Notes under the pieces: model-generated
The model's database searches: none
Told to the model about the DNA's origin: nothing
Seen by the model: only the letters and a program-made list of their open reading frames with translations
Program-made: the position numbers and the translations under genes
Assembly (NCBI GenBank): GCA_023256475.1
Contig: JAGDXP010000024.1
Coordinates: forward strand, 267 to 64,266
Source of the DNA: Thermoplasmata archaeon
GTDB lineage: Archaea; Thermoplasmatota; Thermoplasmata; Thermoplasmatales; GCA-001856825
DNA length: 64,000 bases
Direction of reading: 5' to 3'
Part shown: positions 25,075 to 33,431 of the stretch, piece after piece
Layout: the number at the start of each line of letters is the position of its first letter
How positions within the stretch are numbered: position 1 is the stretch's first letter

Positions 25075-25516
25075 ACTGACCAGGCCCTTCGTGAACTTCA
25101 ATTTCAATTTTCTTCAAGTTTGGATCTAGCTTTTTCCTAACTTCTTCCAGTATATAATTGGAAAGGCATTCTGCGGTGGTATCCATTATATCCAGAAACC
25201 TTACTTCCCGTGCTGGAAACATGTAAGTCTTGTCACGGAATGAAACCGTTACCTTGCCATTTTCTTCCTTTATAGTCATCTGTTTGTTGTTCCTTGGAAC
25301 TAGAACCATATGGTCCAAATAATCTGAAATATCACGCAGTGCCTTCTTAGCGCCCGTGAAATCAAGGAAATAGGATTTACCTTCAAGCTCACCCTCTATT
25401 GTCGCTGAAATGCTGTAATCATGTCCGTGAATCCTATCGCATTTCCATTCACCGGGAATAAAATGAGCCGCAGAGAATCTTATATTATTGGCATTACCGT
25501 CAATGTGGATCTGCAT
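25043..25516 (-). CDS. queD: 6-carboxytetrahydropterin synthase
   Basis: QueD makes 6-carboxy-5,6,7,8-tetrahydropterin, the precursor for QueE and QueC in archaeosine synthesis. The 157-aa protein has the zinc ligands in IRFSAAHFIPGEWKCDRIHGHDYSISATIEG (Cys and three His), DYLDHMVLVP and the Glu of the C-terminal HEGPGQYAKA. It precedes and overlaps queC. The remaining enzymes of the route, QueE and ArcTGT, are not in this window. The 81-bp divergent spacer to the DsrE-like gene holds its promoter. Confidence 0.93.
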   Translation of the reverse strand: MQIHIDGNANNIRFSAAHFIPGEWKCDRIHGHDYSISATIEGELEGKSYFLDFTGAKKALRDISDYLDHMVLVPRNNKQMTIKEENGKVTVSFRDKTYMFPAREVRFLDIMDTTAECLSNYILEEVRKKLDPNLKKIEIEVHEGPGQYAKATWVKGH

Positions 25517-25597
25517 ACCCTACTATATTAACTTCATGTGTAAATATTTTGGAGTTGGACTAAGAAAAGGTTAATTATAGTTACTTAATAAACCTTC

Positions 25598-25939
25598 ATG
25601 ACTAAACTGCTCTATTTAGTTACAAGCGGAGATGATGCACCCCAGAAATTTGATCTTGCCATAAACACAGCACTTCACATGATTGAAAATAAAAGGTTTG
25701 AAGATATAAAATTACTTTTCCTGGGACCAAGCGAAGCAACATTGGCCAAGGCCACAGGACAAAGAAAAGAAATAATTAATAAACTAATAAATTTAGGGGC
25801 AATAGATTCTGCATGCGTTGCATTCGCAAAGAACATGGGAATAGAAAATGAACTGAAGCTTCTGGGTGTTAATCAGGAGCCTTACGGTGCAAGATTGAAG
25901 TATTATTTGGAAAATGGCTATCACGTTGTGAGCTTTTAA
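25598..25939 (+). CDS. DsrE-like protein
   Basis: A 113-aa protein of the DsrE/DsrF-like fold: LLYLVTSGDDAPQKFDLAINTALHMIENKRFEDIKLLFLGPSEATLAK, followed by LGAIDSACVAFAKNMGIENEL with one Cys at the position often used in sulfur transfer, and EPYGARLKYYLENGYHVVSF. Such proteins handle persulfide sulfur in relay systems, but many archaeal members are unassigned. The ATG is about 23 nt after TTAATTATAG. Its stop overlaps the convergent HerA-like gene by 4 nt. Confidence 0.8.
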   Translation: MTKLLYLVTSGDDAPQKFDLAINTALHMIENKRFEDIKLLFLGPSEATLAKATGQRKEIINKLINLGAIDSACVAFAKNMGIENELKLLGVNQEPYGARLKYYLENGYHVVSF

Positions 25940-27564
25940 TTTATTTGGAAATTTATCATTTTTATTTCGCTTTCTTCTCCAATCGGCGGTATTAGAATAA
26001 TTTTAGAGTCCTTTGGAAGCTTTGATTCAAAGCCCTTAAAGGTTACGAATATTACATCCCTATATCTCGATTTCTTCTCCTGGATTCTTTCAGGCTTTTT
26101 AATATCTGAATATTCGCATTCCACTGGTACTTCTATCCCATTGATTTTAACTACTAGATCAGGTTGGCCGTCACCAATTACTATATTCTCATAGGCATCC
26201 AATCCCAGTGATTTGAAGAACAAGTAAGCTCTTGTTATTAGGTATCTGTGATATAGGCTTTCCCTCCCTTTTATCTTTCTGCTCCCTAAAATCTTCATGT
26301 AACTTTCATTGGGCACGATTTTGTTTCCCTCCAATGATACCAGGTTAAGTGTTGATAAGATATGCAGATAGTAAGGATCTTTCCAGGTTCTTTCATCTAA
26401 GTTCAAGTCACCTTCAAAACCATAGAACTCTCTTGATAACTCAAATATTCTCTCTTTTCTTGCTGAATATCTCATTGACCCTCTGAAGTACATGGATGAA
26501 AATGTATCTGCCCACAGGAATTGATGCTCATGGTTCAGGTGTAGTTCATCCTTTGTAAGATTGTAGAAATCATTCTCTGAACCTTTGAACGCTATGATAT
26601 TGGATACGTTTGTTCTCAAAACCTCATTTATTTTCTGACCTAAAGTGGAAGTGGTTTGTGTAGCTACAACCAGGTTTAAGCCAAATTTTCTGCCTTCGGT
26701 GAGGAATATTTCCGCTATGGAAGGTGTCAAGATCTGGAATTCGTCTATTACAACTGTTACATCTTTCAGCCTGTTGATTATAAGATTGTTCCAGATTTTA
26801 TAAAGGAGCATGATGGAAAATTGCTTCACTATCAATGGAGATGAATATTCTGCTGAGAGGACGATATACAAATCCTTGTCAAGTCTAGCGAAATCTAAGG
26901 AATCGTACTTTGAGGAAAAGGCATTCTTGGAAATTTCGCTGGAAAGAAGTGGCATTAACTTATTTACGCTAGAACTTATATAATCGTATCCTTGGGAATT
27001 GAAGATGCTATAGTACTTCATCTTGTCATTCTCTTCCAGCTCTGACAGAAAGTCCCTTCTTGCATATGGATCCAATAGTATTTCCAGCATGTCCTCGATG
27101 GTTGGATTCACTCTGTATTTTAACAGCAGCTTTGGCAATAAAGTGAATATTAACTCTATTCTTGGACCCCATGTTCCATGTGAGTAAACCTCTTCCCTTG
27201 AGAAAATATCCTTTAGGCTCTTTATCATAAGATCCTCGTTTAGCATCCTCTCATACTGATTTCTGTGTGGGAGTATTCCCATGAGGTTGAATTTCAGGTA
27301 TCCTAGCTTTGAATCTATATAAGGTCTAAGGGCAATTATATGGGAGTCTTGCTTACTGTATTGCCACAGTTCTCCGTGCAAGTCAAACACAATTAACCGT
27401 CTCAATCCTCTGATATTTTCAATCAGGTTTGTCAAGAGGTAAGATTTGCCAGTACCGGTTTTACCTATTATCAATGTGTGCCTTTGAAGTTGCTCCCTGC
27501 TAGCAAGGATCCTTTTCCCTGCTACGCCTATTTCCAATCCTTCCTGTATCTGCCAGAAATCCAA
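25936..27564 (-). CDS. HerA/TraD-type ATPase with C-terminal nuclease-like domain
   Basis: A 542-aa DNA-pumping-type ATPase. Walker A is GKTGTGKS at residues 34-41 and Walker B is VTVVIDEFQ near residue 270, followed by RKFGLNLVVATQTTSTLGQKINEVLRTNVSNIIAFK, the helix and arginine-finger region of the HerA-FtsK superfamily (conjugation VirD4/TraD-like branch). After residue 395 come a winged-helix-like segment (PYYLHILSTLNLVSLEGNKIV) and a domain with GQPDLVV (468) and VPVECEYSDIKKPERIQEKKSRY (about 481-500), resembling the PD-(D/E)xK-derived end of replication-relaxation (MobC-like) proteins. The usual Lys is lacking. It overlaps its upstream partner gene by 37 nt. Confidence 0.88.
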   Translation of the reverse strand: MDFWQIQEGLEIGVAGKRILASREQLQRHTLIIGKTGTGKSYLLTNLIENIRGLRRLIVFDLHGELWQYSKQDSHIIALRPYIDSKLGYLKFNLMGILPHRNQYERMLNEDLMIKSLKDIFSREEVYSHGTWGPRIELIFTLLPKLLLKYRVNPTIEDMLEILLDPYARRDFLSELEENDKMKYYSIFNSQGYDYISSSVNKLMPLLSSEISKNAFSSKYDSLDFARLDKDLYIVLSAEYSSPLIVKQFSIMLLYKIWNNLIINRLKDVTVVIDEFQILTPSIAEIFLTEGRKFGLNLVVATQTTSTLGQKINEVLRTNVSNIIAFKGSENDFYNLTKDELHLNHEHQFLWADTFSSMYFRGSMRYSARKERIFELSREFYGFEGDLNLDERTWKDPYYLHILSTLNLVSLEGNKIVPNESYMKILGSRKIKGRESLYHRYLITRAYLFFKSLGLDAYENIVIGDGQPDLVVKINGIEVPVECEYSDIKKPERIQEKKSRYRDVIFVTFKGFESKLPKDSKIILIPPIGEESEIKMINFQIN

Positions 27565-28157
27565 GGATTACCACCTCCAATCAAGCTCTCAATTTCCTCA
27601 GAATTCAGAATCGGTCTGTACCCTTTGTTCAGCTGCAGGTTTTGTTTAGAGCCCGGATGATTGTACAGCTTTGGAAGTTCTGTTGCGTAGATTTCCACTT
27701 CGAAGCACATTTGGTAAATTTTCTTGCCCAGTCTGAAACTATCCAGAATCTTAGGCCTGTGAAGCTTGGTTCTTATTATAAGCATATCACCGAGAACCGA
27801 GTACTTTATGAAATCCTCTATCAGCGAATGCTGAAGTTTTAGCAGATATTTTGGTGGTAATGTTGTGTACACATTTCCTTGCCGCGAAGGAAAGTAAGTT
27901 GCTTCCTGAATCCTTACTTCAAAATTGTCTTCGAGATATCTCAGAAAGCTGTCTGAAATACCCTTGGATTGTACTTCAAAGTAACCGTTGTTTCTGATTG
28001 CTACCTCCGATTCCTTATCAATGATAAGCTCTCTGCAAATTGCAAGCAGATCCTGTATTTTCTTTGGCCTTATTGAAAAAATTCGTTCTGCGTCAGCTTT
28101 CGTTTCCAGAATTGCTGCCCCAACAACAAAATATATATACAAAAAAATCTCTATCAT
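27528..28157 (-). CDS. Unknown partner of the HerA-like ATPase
   Basis: A 209-aa protein that I do not recognise. It opens with a hydrophobic helix (FLYIYFVVGAAIL), then a helical-sheet domain: ERIFSIRPKKIQDLLAICRELIIDKESEVAIRNNGYFEVQ and a middle with LRYLEDNFEVRIQEATYFPSRQGNVYTTLPPKYLLKLQHSLIEDF. The start is preceded by GGTGAG five nt upstream, one of the few Shine-Dalgarno-like sites here. Its 3' end overlaps the ATPase gene by 37 nt, so the two form a tightly coupled unit; a docking or regulatory subunit for the ATPase is a reasonable guess. Confidence 0.7.
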   Translation of the reverse strand: MIEIFLYIYFVVGAAILETKADAERIFSIRPKKIQDLLAICRELIIDKESEVAIRNNGYFEVQSKGISDSFLRYLEDNFEVRIQEATYFPSRQGNVYTTLPPKYLLKLQHSLIEDFIKYSVLGDMLIIRTKLHRPKILDSFRLGKKIYQMCFEVEIYATELPKLYNHPGSKQNLQLNKGYRPILNSEEIESLIGGGNPWISGRYRKDWK

Positions 28158-28685
28158 TTTGTCTCACCTTTTTTCTTTTTTCTTGTTTCCTGCAAGAATG
28201 AAAAGCTGACAATATTGCAGCGTATTGAATCTATCAATTTCTATGTGTGTTTATAGCCATGGGATATATATTAATTGGAAGCGATTACTGGATGATAATT
28301 AAGGCCAAAATTTCTTAAAAAATTGTAGTAATGTTTGCTTAGTTTCATAGGCATTTTATTTTTTTATTTTAATCATAGTCTTCACTACCGTAGAGCCCGA
28401 ATACTCGAGCATAAGTCACCGAAATAACTCGGTGAATGCGCAGGAAACAAGACAATTTCATTATGAATAGATCATATTTAAATTTTATTGTATCTATTTA
28501 CCTTGCCTATTGAAAATCTTAGTTCATAGAATGACATCAATTTGACAAATCATTGTAACAAGCCAGTTCTAGATATAGGGGTTTTCTTGATAATGATAGT
28601 TCTCTGCAATTAGAGAACACGTCGAAGTGTTCCCAACCTTTTATCTACAATCATGCTCAGTATTATGGCATGTATTTATTTTCAG
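28158..28685. other. Gene-poor stretch with a perfect hairpin
   Basis: No gene is seen. At 28416-28435 a perfect 7-bp inverted repeat TCACCGA-AAATAAC-type loop-TCGGTGA stands in a locally GC-richer patch (GTAGAGCCCGAATACTCGAG just before it). It may be a small structured RNA, an attachment-site arm or the end of a lost element. The remainder is AT-rich, including the presumed promoter of the 28157 gene close to 28160-28200. Confidence 0.35.
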
Positions 28686-28926
28686 TCAATCATCTCTGTT
28701 CTCCTTGACAATATCATGAAATCCAATGTTATTATGAGTTCCCAGTGCCATGGCAATATTCATGTCATTATTCAGGGAATTTTCTCATGACTTTTACCCT
28801 ATTCCGTATATCTTGAGAATCACAATAATCTTCACCATAGGGGCACTGTAATACTCTCTCTTCCAGTACTTGAAAGCAATATCATCCACGATATCAATTA
28901 TGGCCAGGATGTTATGTGAATACATA
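28686..28926 (-). pseudogene. N-terminal relic of a DDE transposase
   Basis: A minus-strand frame from an ATG at 28926 reads MYSHNILAIIDIVDDIAFKYWKREYYSAPMVKIIVILKIYGIG, then TAA, two codons, TGA, and continues in the same frame as ENSLNNDMNIAMALGTHNNIGFHDIVKENRDD before a stop. This is the helical N-terminal region that precedes the catalytic core in IS4-like archaeal transposases. Like the relic at 561-1260 it is broken by nonsense codons rather than frameshifts. No catalytic part follows. Confidence 0.55.
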
Positions 28927-29305
28927 CGTATATGAATTTCAAAATATTAAATGCAAAAACATACATCCAACATTTTACGTAATATGATGTTTTCATTAAG
29001 ACAAATCTCCGTTGATCTAAAATGTTATTATTTTTAAGAGTTTAGATCATAAAGATTGATTGTTATTATTGGAGTGATTGATTATCAGTATGGTTGGAAA
29101 TCAACAAATTTCAATTTCTAAATGGTGAATCACTATTGGGGATTCTACAACTTTTACCTTCTTAAAGTATTTTCATATGAAGCATTGTATCGGTCAAGAA
29201 ATGAAAAATGGGCATTCTAATGAGACTTCTGGGATGCCCTCATTTAAAGATTGAATAATAATTTAAACCGTGAATCCTGATCTGAGCTAACAGGTTAGAA
29301 GGCTG
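28927..29305. other. AT-rich stretch without a gene
   Basis: This interval has no plausible ORF on either strand and no RNA signature that I can see. It separates the transposase relic from the possible 55-aa protein gene. Confidence 0.5.
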
Positions 29306-29473
29306 CTATTTTTTATATTTGTTTCTTGGTTTAACTGACCTTCTTATTGACCAGGACGTAAGTCTGAAGAATGCGTATGATAGCATATAGATAAGCATAG
29401 GGATAAATATAACATATGGTGGTAAATTGCCAATTCTTCCGAAATTAACCCTTGAAATGAATCCTATTGCCAT
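29306..29473 (-). CDS. Possible 55-aa single-helix membrane protein
   Basis: This minus-strand ORF is too short for the track. It starts at an ATG (29471-29473) and reads MAIGFISRVNFGRIGNLPPY, then VIFIPMLIYMLSYAFFRLTS and a basic tail WSIRRSVKPRNKYKK before TAG. It has a coherent layout: soluble N terminus, one membrane helix, positive C terminus. I see no strong Shine-Dalgarno site. It could be a real small envelope protein or the end of a decayed larger membrane protein; it lies alone in an otherwise gene-free 1.5-kb region. Confidence 0.4.
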   Translation of the reverse strand: MAIGFISRVNFGRIGNLPPYVIFIPMLIYMLSYAFFRLTSWSIRRSVKPRNKYKK

Positions 29474-29700
29474 GGAAGCCTAATTAATTTGATCTTGATT
29501 TCCTATCCGCTTCATACGCATAAAAAATCTTGAGAGCTTTTAGGAATATTACTCTCTGAATTTAGGAAACCCTTTTAATTTTACAGATTTAAATGATTAA
29601 ATGAAATTAATTTAAGATCAAATTGATGATCAAATATCAGTTAAAATGACTTCAACTATCCAAAGAGTGCAAATTTAAATATTTAATAAATAATACTCCA

Positions 29701-30315
29701 ATGATAACCATGACTGATCAAAGCCCAGCTTCAGATTGGTTCCTTAAATTGGAAAAAGAGCTCCAGAAGAAGGAAGAAGAGGTCTTAAAGGATAATTCCA
29801 TGACAACCGGAAAAAAGGCAGAGATCAATAAGAAATTATTGACTTATTTATGGGTCACGTGGGTAAGGTTCAACAAGCAGGATATTCACTTTACCATTGA
29901 TCCTGCACCCAACAAATGGTTAGAATTCACGGCATATCCAGATAAATTCCAATTGAGAAATGATTTCTTCTTTGAGAATATAAACAATATTATTTTCAGG
30001 GATACAGCAAAGGACATAGAAAGATTGGGCGATTCGCTCAAAGTGATCTACAAGAAGGATGACCAAGAGAGAATAAGCCTTTTATTTGAGTTTTCTGAAG
30101 GAGAAAAATATGACAGGTATACTGGGTGGCACAGATATTTCACTCAGTACATTCTCTATGATAAGCCCATCAGGGAAGCAAAGCTGGAAGATATAGAAAA
30201 TATACTCTTGGATGTAATAGCTAAATGGTATGAGAGTCAGCTTAGAAGAGATAGGGATGTGATATTGAAGTACATAAAGGAGAACTACAAGAAAGGTGAA
30301 ACTTTCATTGAGTGA
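29701..30315 (+). CDS. Hypothetical soluble protein
   Basis: A 204-aa charged protein that I do not recognise. It begins with a coiled-coil-like helix (WFLKLEKELQKKEEEVLKDN), then a beta-rich middle (IHFTIDPAPNKWLEFTAYPDKFQLRNDFFFENINNIIF) and a helical, Trp/Tyr-rich end (YTGWHRYFTQYILYDKP ... IAKWYESQLRRDRDVILKYIKENY). There is no membrane segment. The alaX start overlaps its 3' end by 20 nt, so the two are co-transcribed. The ATG follows AAATATTTAATAAATAATAC by a distance that suits leaderless initiation. Confidence 0.72.
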   Translation: MITMTDQSPASDWFLKLEKELQKKEEEVLKDNSMTTGKKAEINKKLLTYLWVTWVRFNKQDIHFTIDPAPNKWLEFTAYPDKFQLRNDFFFENINNIIFRDTAKDIERLGDSLKVIYKKDDQERISLLFEFSEGEKYDRYTGWHRYFTQYILYDKPIREAKLEDIENILLDVIAKWYESQLRRDRDVILKYIKENYKKGETFIE

Positions 30316-30988
30316 AGAGACGGTTGCCCTCTATCTAAAGAGCATAGAGGACTGCTATCTTAAGGAATTACCAGTGAAAATAATATCCATTGAGGAAGAT
30401 GGATATATTTTAGACAGAACCATAATGCATTATGAGGGTGGAGGGCAGCCCGGTGACAGGGGCAAGCTTATCATAGGAGATAAAGAAGTATTTATCGTGA
30501 ATGTAATAAAGAGAAGGAACAGGATAGTCCATCTGGCTAAGGAATTAGTGGAAGGCAAGGAAGGCATTTTGAAGCTTGACTGGGAGAGAAGATACGAAAT
30601 AATGAAGATGCACACTCTTCAGCATGCCATATCCGCATTGCTTTATGACAAACATGGCATCAAAACAATACAATCTCAGGTTTATAAGGGATACGGGGAA
30701 ATTTTACTTGAAAGAGAAATTTACGATTTGGAAGATGAATTCTACTTAATAAATGAAATGGCCAGAGAAGTCAAGAGATATTCCATTCAGAAGGAGAACC
30801 TCAATCCTTCTCTACTAAAAAGATGCAATTTAGAAAGATTGCCTAAATCATTGACAAAGGTTTCCATAGTTGAAATAGATGGCATCGATAAATGTGCGTG
30901 TGCTGGTACCCATGTGAAGAATACCAGCGAAATTGGAAAATACTGGCTAAGAACAATGGGGAGAAGAATAGAATTCGGTAAATTTTAG
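30296..30988 (+). CDS. alaX: Alanyl-tRNA editing protein AlaX
   Basis: This stand-alone editing enzyme hydrolyses Ser-tRNA(Ala) or Gly-tRNA(Ala). The 230-aa protein has the glycine-rich motif of the AlaX-M/L type (MHYEGGGQPGDRGKL), the first metal pair in MKMHTLQHAISALL (H-x-x-x-H) and the second in DKCACAGTHVKNTSEIG (C-x-x-x-H). It starts at GTG inside the upstream gene, overlapping it by 20 nt. Its stop overlaps the end of the convergent KaiC-like gene by 4 nt. Confidence 0.93.
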   Translation: MKLSLSEETVALYLKSIEDCYLKELPVKIISIEEDGYILDRTIMHYEGGGQPGDRGKLIIGDKEVFIVNVIKRRNRIVHLAKELVEGKEGILKLDWERRYEIMKMHTLQHAISALLYDKHGIKTIQSQVYKGYGEILLEREIYDLEDEFYLINEMAREVKRYSIQKENLNPSLLKRCNLERLPKSLTKVSIVEIDGIDKCACAGTHVKNTSEIGKYWLRTMGRRIEFGKF

Positions 30989-31668
30989 AAATAAACATCT
31001 GACCTCGAAAGAACCTCCATACCCCTTTCACTTATTAAATAGGGGTGCGCCTTCCTGTCGTGATTCATTAATCTCATTTTCAGTATCCTGATTATGGATG
31101 TGGTAGTCCCCTTCTCATCATCGAACCTGTTCTGGAGTGATATGACTCCATCACCAACGAACTCAGCAAAACCGTCCCTTGAAGAATATGGGCTCTCAAT
31201 TTTGGATTCCGCCAAAAGATAAGTGGTAACATTCAGGTCCTTCAGCGAATCTGAAAGGTTTAGCAATATGGATCTCATTTCCGATTCGCTTTCCGCAGCC
31301 ATGAGCACAATGGAAACGCTATCTACTACCAGCCTTGAAGGCATTATCTCTTGGATATCCGACTTAATGTTCTCCTTATTTTTCAATCGTTCAAGGAAAT
31401 CAAGAATTCCTGGACTCATAATAATAAAATTCTCATCTTCTAGGTTCATTCCATATTGCTTGGATGCCCTCAAAATGCTTTCCTTCCTTTCTTCCAATGA
31501 CAGATATAGAACTCTTTCTCCCAGTTCTAAACCCCTTTTGGCAAAATGGAGTGCCATGGTGGTCTTTCCGGTACCGTATCCGCCGAGCACCACGACTGTA
31601 TGACCCTTTGGAATTCCACCCCCCAGCATCTCATTGAGCCCAATTATACCCGTATCCACCAGTTCCAT
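30985..31668 (-). CDS. KaiC/RadA-like ATPase, canonical
   Basis: A 227-aa single-domain RecA-superfamily ATPase of the KaiC type. It opens TGIIGLNEMLGGGIPKGHTVVVLGGYGTGKTTMAL (Walker A at residues 29-36), with the catalytic Glu pair in LYLSLEERKESILRASKQYG and Walker B in PSRLVVDSVSIVLM. The C-terminal DEKGTTTSIIRILKMRLMNHDRKAHPYLI is the usual KaiC family end. It directly follows (1-nt overlap) a paralogue whose P-loop is broken; the two may form a hetero-oligomer. Role unknown; archaeal relatives are linked to signalling and to archaellum regulation. Confidence 0.9.
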   Translation of the reverse strand: MELVDTGIIGLNEMLGGGIPKGHTVVVLGGYGTGKTTMALHFAKRGLELGERVLYLSLEERKESILRASKQYGMNLEDENFIIMSPGILDFLERLKNKENIKSDIQEIMPSRLVVDSVSIVLMAAESESEMRSILLNLSDSLKDLNVTTYLLAESKIESPYSSRDGFAEFVGDGVISLQNRFDDEKGTTTSIIRILKMRLMNHDRKAHPYLISERGMEVLSRSDVYF

Positions 31669-32468
31669 TATCTCACCCTTGTGACATTCAATATAACCAT
31701 TCCGGTATTATAATCAAATTGAGTATCAAACTTCTCAATTCTCTCCTTCTCAATGAATTGCAGAACGCCTATGAACTTTGGAATGTACATATATCTGAAC
31801 CTCTTGCTTATATTTTCTGATTCGCTCCACCTGAAAACCATTGTTCCGTCAAAAATTTCAATCAATATGTTTTCATTTTTTGGATCAGTGATGCTTCTCG
31901 TCATTAGAGTATATGCTACTGAATCCCATTCCTTAACAACCCTTGTCACACCTCTGGAAAGGTCAAGGATCTTATTGAAATCAAAATCTCTCCATGTGAA
32001 TAAATCTGTTAGTGAATCTATTATGATCAGCTTACCCTTGCCTTTTTCCTCCAAGGATTTGAATAGAGCCGTAATTAAATCTTCCTTATCTTTAAGAGTA
32101 CTCCTTCCTATCCAAGCTGCAGGAATTTGGCTTCTCGAGTAATAGATGCTGGACAGGTCCACATAATTTATGTGGGATTCAAGTGCCCTTACTAGAGATT
32201 CATCCATTATAAGATGGAATGCTCTCTGAACTTCCTTCTGAGGCCTTGAAATTGTCACATAAAGGATCCCGTCTAATGGCCTAACCTCCCGGCCCTCAAG
32301 CTCAAGGGGCAGCTTTCCCTCCATGGCCAGAGCATGCTTAGATGCAGAGGTGATGGCGAATTCAAAATTACCCGCACCTGGGTCCCCCATAAGAAGTGCA
32401 GAAGTTCCTACGGGCATTCCTCCCTTTATTATGGAATCTAGGGATGAAACAAAAGTTGGTATCTTCAT
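31668..32468 (-). CDS. KaiC-like protein with degenerate Walker A
   Basis: A 266-aa relative of the downstream KaiC-type ATPase, beginning VSSLDSIIKGGMPVGTSALLMGDPGAGNFEFAITSASK. At the P-loop, the Lys and Thr/Ser of G-x-G-K-T are replaced by Asn34 and Phe35, so normal ATP hydrolysis should not be possible. Walker B-like GKLIIIDSLTDLF and the KaiC-like end are kept. It overlaps the epimerase gene by 4 nt and the canonical ATPase gene by 1 nt. A regulatory subunit of an ATPase pair is the simplest reading. Confidence 0.87.
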   Translation of the reverse strand: MKIPTFVSSLDSIIKGGMPVGTSALLMGDPGAGNFEFAITSASKHALAMEGKLPLELEGREVRPLDGILYVTISRPQKEVQRAFHLIMDESLVRALESHINYVDLSSIYYSRSQIPAAWIGRSTLKDKEDLITALFKSLEEKGKGKLIIIDSLTDLFTWRDFDFNKILDLSRGVTRVVKEWDSVAYTLMTRSITDPKNENILIEIFDGTMVFRWSESENISKRFRYMYIPKFIGVLQFIEKERIEKFDTQFDYNTGMVILNVTRVR

Positions 32469-33400
32469 TTTACCATTAGCTCCTCCAAGGCTTTCTTAAC
32501 AGCCTCAGTGCTCTCATACTTATACTTCCATCCGTAGGAAAGGGCTTTCCTTATGTCAAGGTGCATTACCTTTATATCACCTTTCCATCCGCCCCCACCT
32601 GGTCCGCCCATGATTTTTATTTTGGCTCCTGGAGATACCTTTGAAATAACCAGCTGGGCAATTTCTAGAACTGAGGTTCTTGTTGCGGTACCGATGTTAA
32701 ACAAACCATCACCCTTTCCGTGCAATTGAAGCATGGCATCCATGGTGTCGTCTATATGTATGTAGGATTTTGATTGTGTTCCGTCCCCCAAAACTTCCAG
32801 GGTTTCTGGATTCTTCTTTAGCTTGTTTATGAAATCATAAATAACTCCGTGCGTTCCTCTCCTTCCAACTACATTTGCGAACCTGAATATGGACGATTTT
32901 AAGCCATAAATGTTTGTAAATGAAAATATGAAACCCTCCGCAGCCAGTTTGGAAGCTCCATAATGTGATACCGGCTTTAGAGGACCATAATTTTCAGGAG
33001 TTGGCATTAAATCTGGAATCCCATAAACTGTGGATGATGAAGCAAATATTATTTCCTTCACATCTGATTTCCTCATGGCTTCCAAAACTGAGTAAGTTGC
33101 AAGAGCATTCTCATTGAAATCGATCTGTGAATCTTCTGCACTCTTCCTTACATCAGGATTGGCACTTAGATGTATAATTATATCCTTCCCCTTGATTTCT
33201 TTGGCCAGATGCTCTGTATTCTTAACATCCATGTTAATGAATTTAAAATTCGGAGATTTATTCAAATCCTCAAGGTTCTCCCTTTTACCCCAGGAGAGGT
33301 TGTCAATTCCATAAACCTTATTTTCCAAAACAAGTTTTTCAGCCATATTGCTTCCAATAAACCCAGCTACTCCGGTGATTACAATATCTTTGTTTTTCAT
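32465..33400 (-). CDS. NAD-dependent sugar-nucleotide epimerase (GalE-like SDR)
   Basis: A 311-aa extended SDR enzyme. It has the NAD-binding ITGVAGFIGSNMAEKLV, DIIIHLSANPDVRKS, ASSSTVYGIP and the catalytic YxxxK in VSHYGASKLAAEGF, followed by FANVVGRRGTHGVIYDFI and the substrate segment KSYIHIDDTMDAML. It most resembles UDP-glucose/UDP-GlcNAc 4-epimerases and dTDP-glucose dehydratase-type enzymes that feed glycan synthesis; the sugar cannot be fixed. It leads a three-gene operon with the two KaiC-like proteins, overlapping the first by 4 nt. Confidence 0.9.
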   Translation of the reverse strand: MKNKDIVITGVAGFIGSNMAEKLVLENKVYGIDNLSWGKRENLEDLNKSPNFKFINMDVKNTEHLAKEIKGKDIIIHLSANPDVRKSAEDSQIDFNENALATYSVLEAMRKSDVKEIIFASSSTVYGIPDLMPTPENYGPLKPVSHYGASKLAAEGFIFSFTNIYGLKSSIFRFANVVGRRGTHGVIYDFINKLKKNPETLEVLGDGTQSKSYIHIDDTMDAMLQLHGKGDGLFNIGTATRTSVLEIAQLVISKVSPGAKIKIMGGPGGGGWKGDIKVMHLDIRKALSYGWKYKYESTEAVKKALEELMVK

Positions 33401-33431
33401 TCCGACTTAAATATCGATTTTGGTTAAATAT

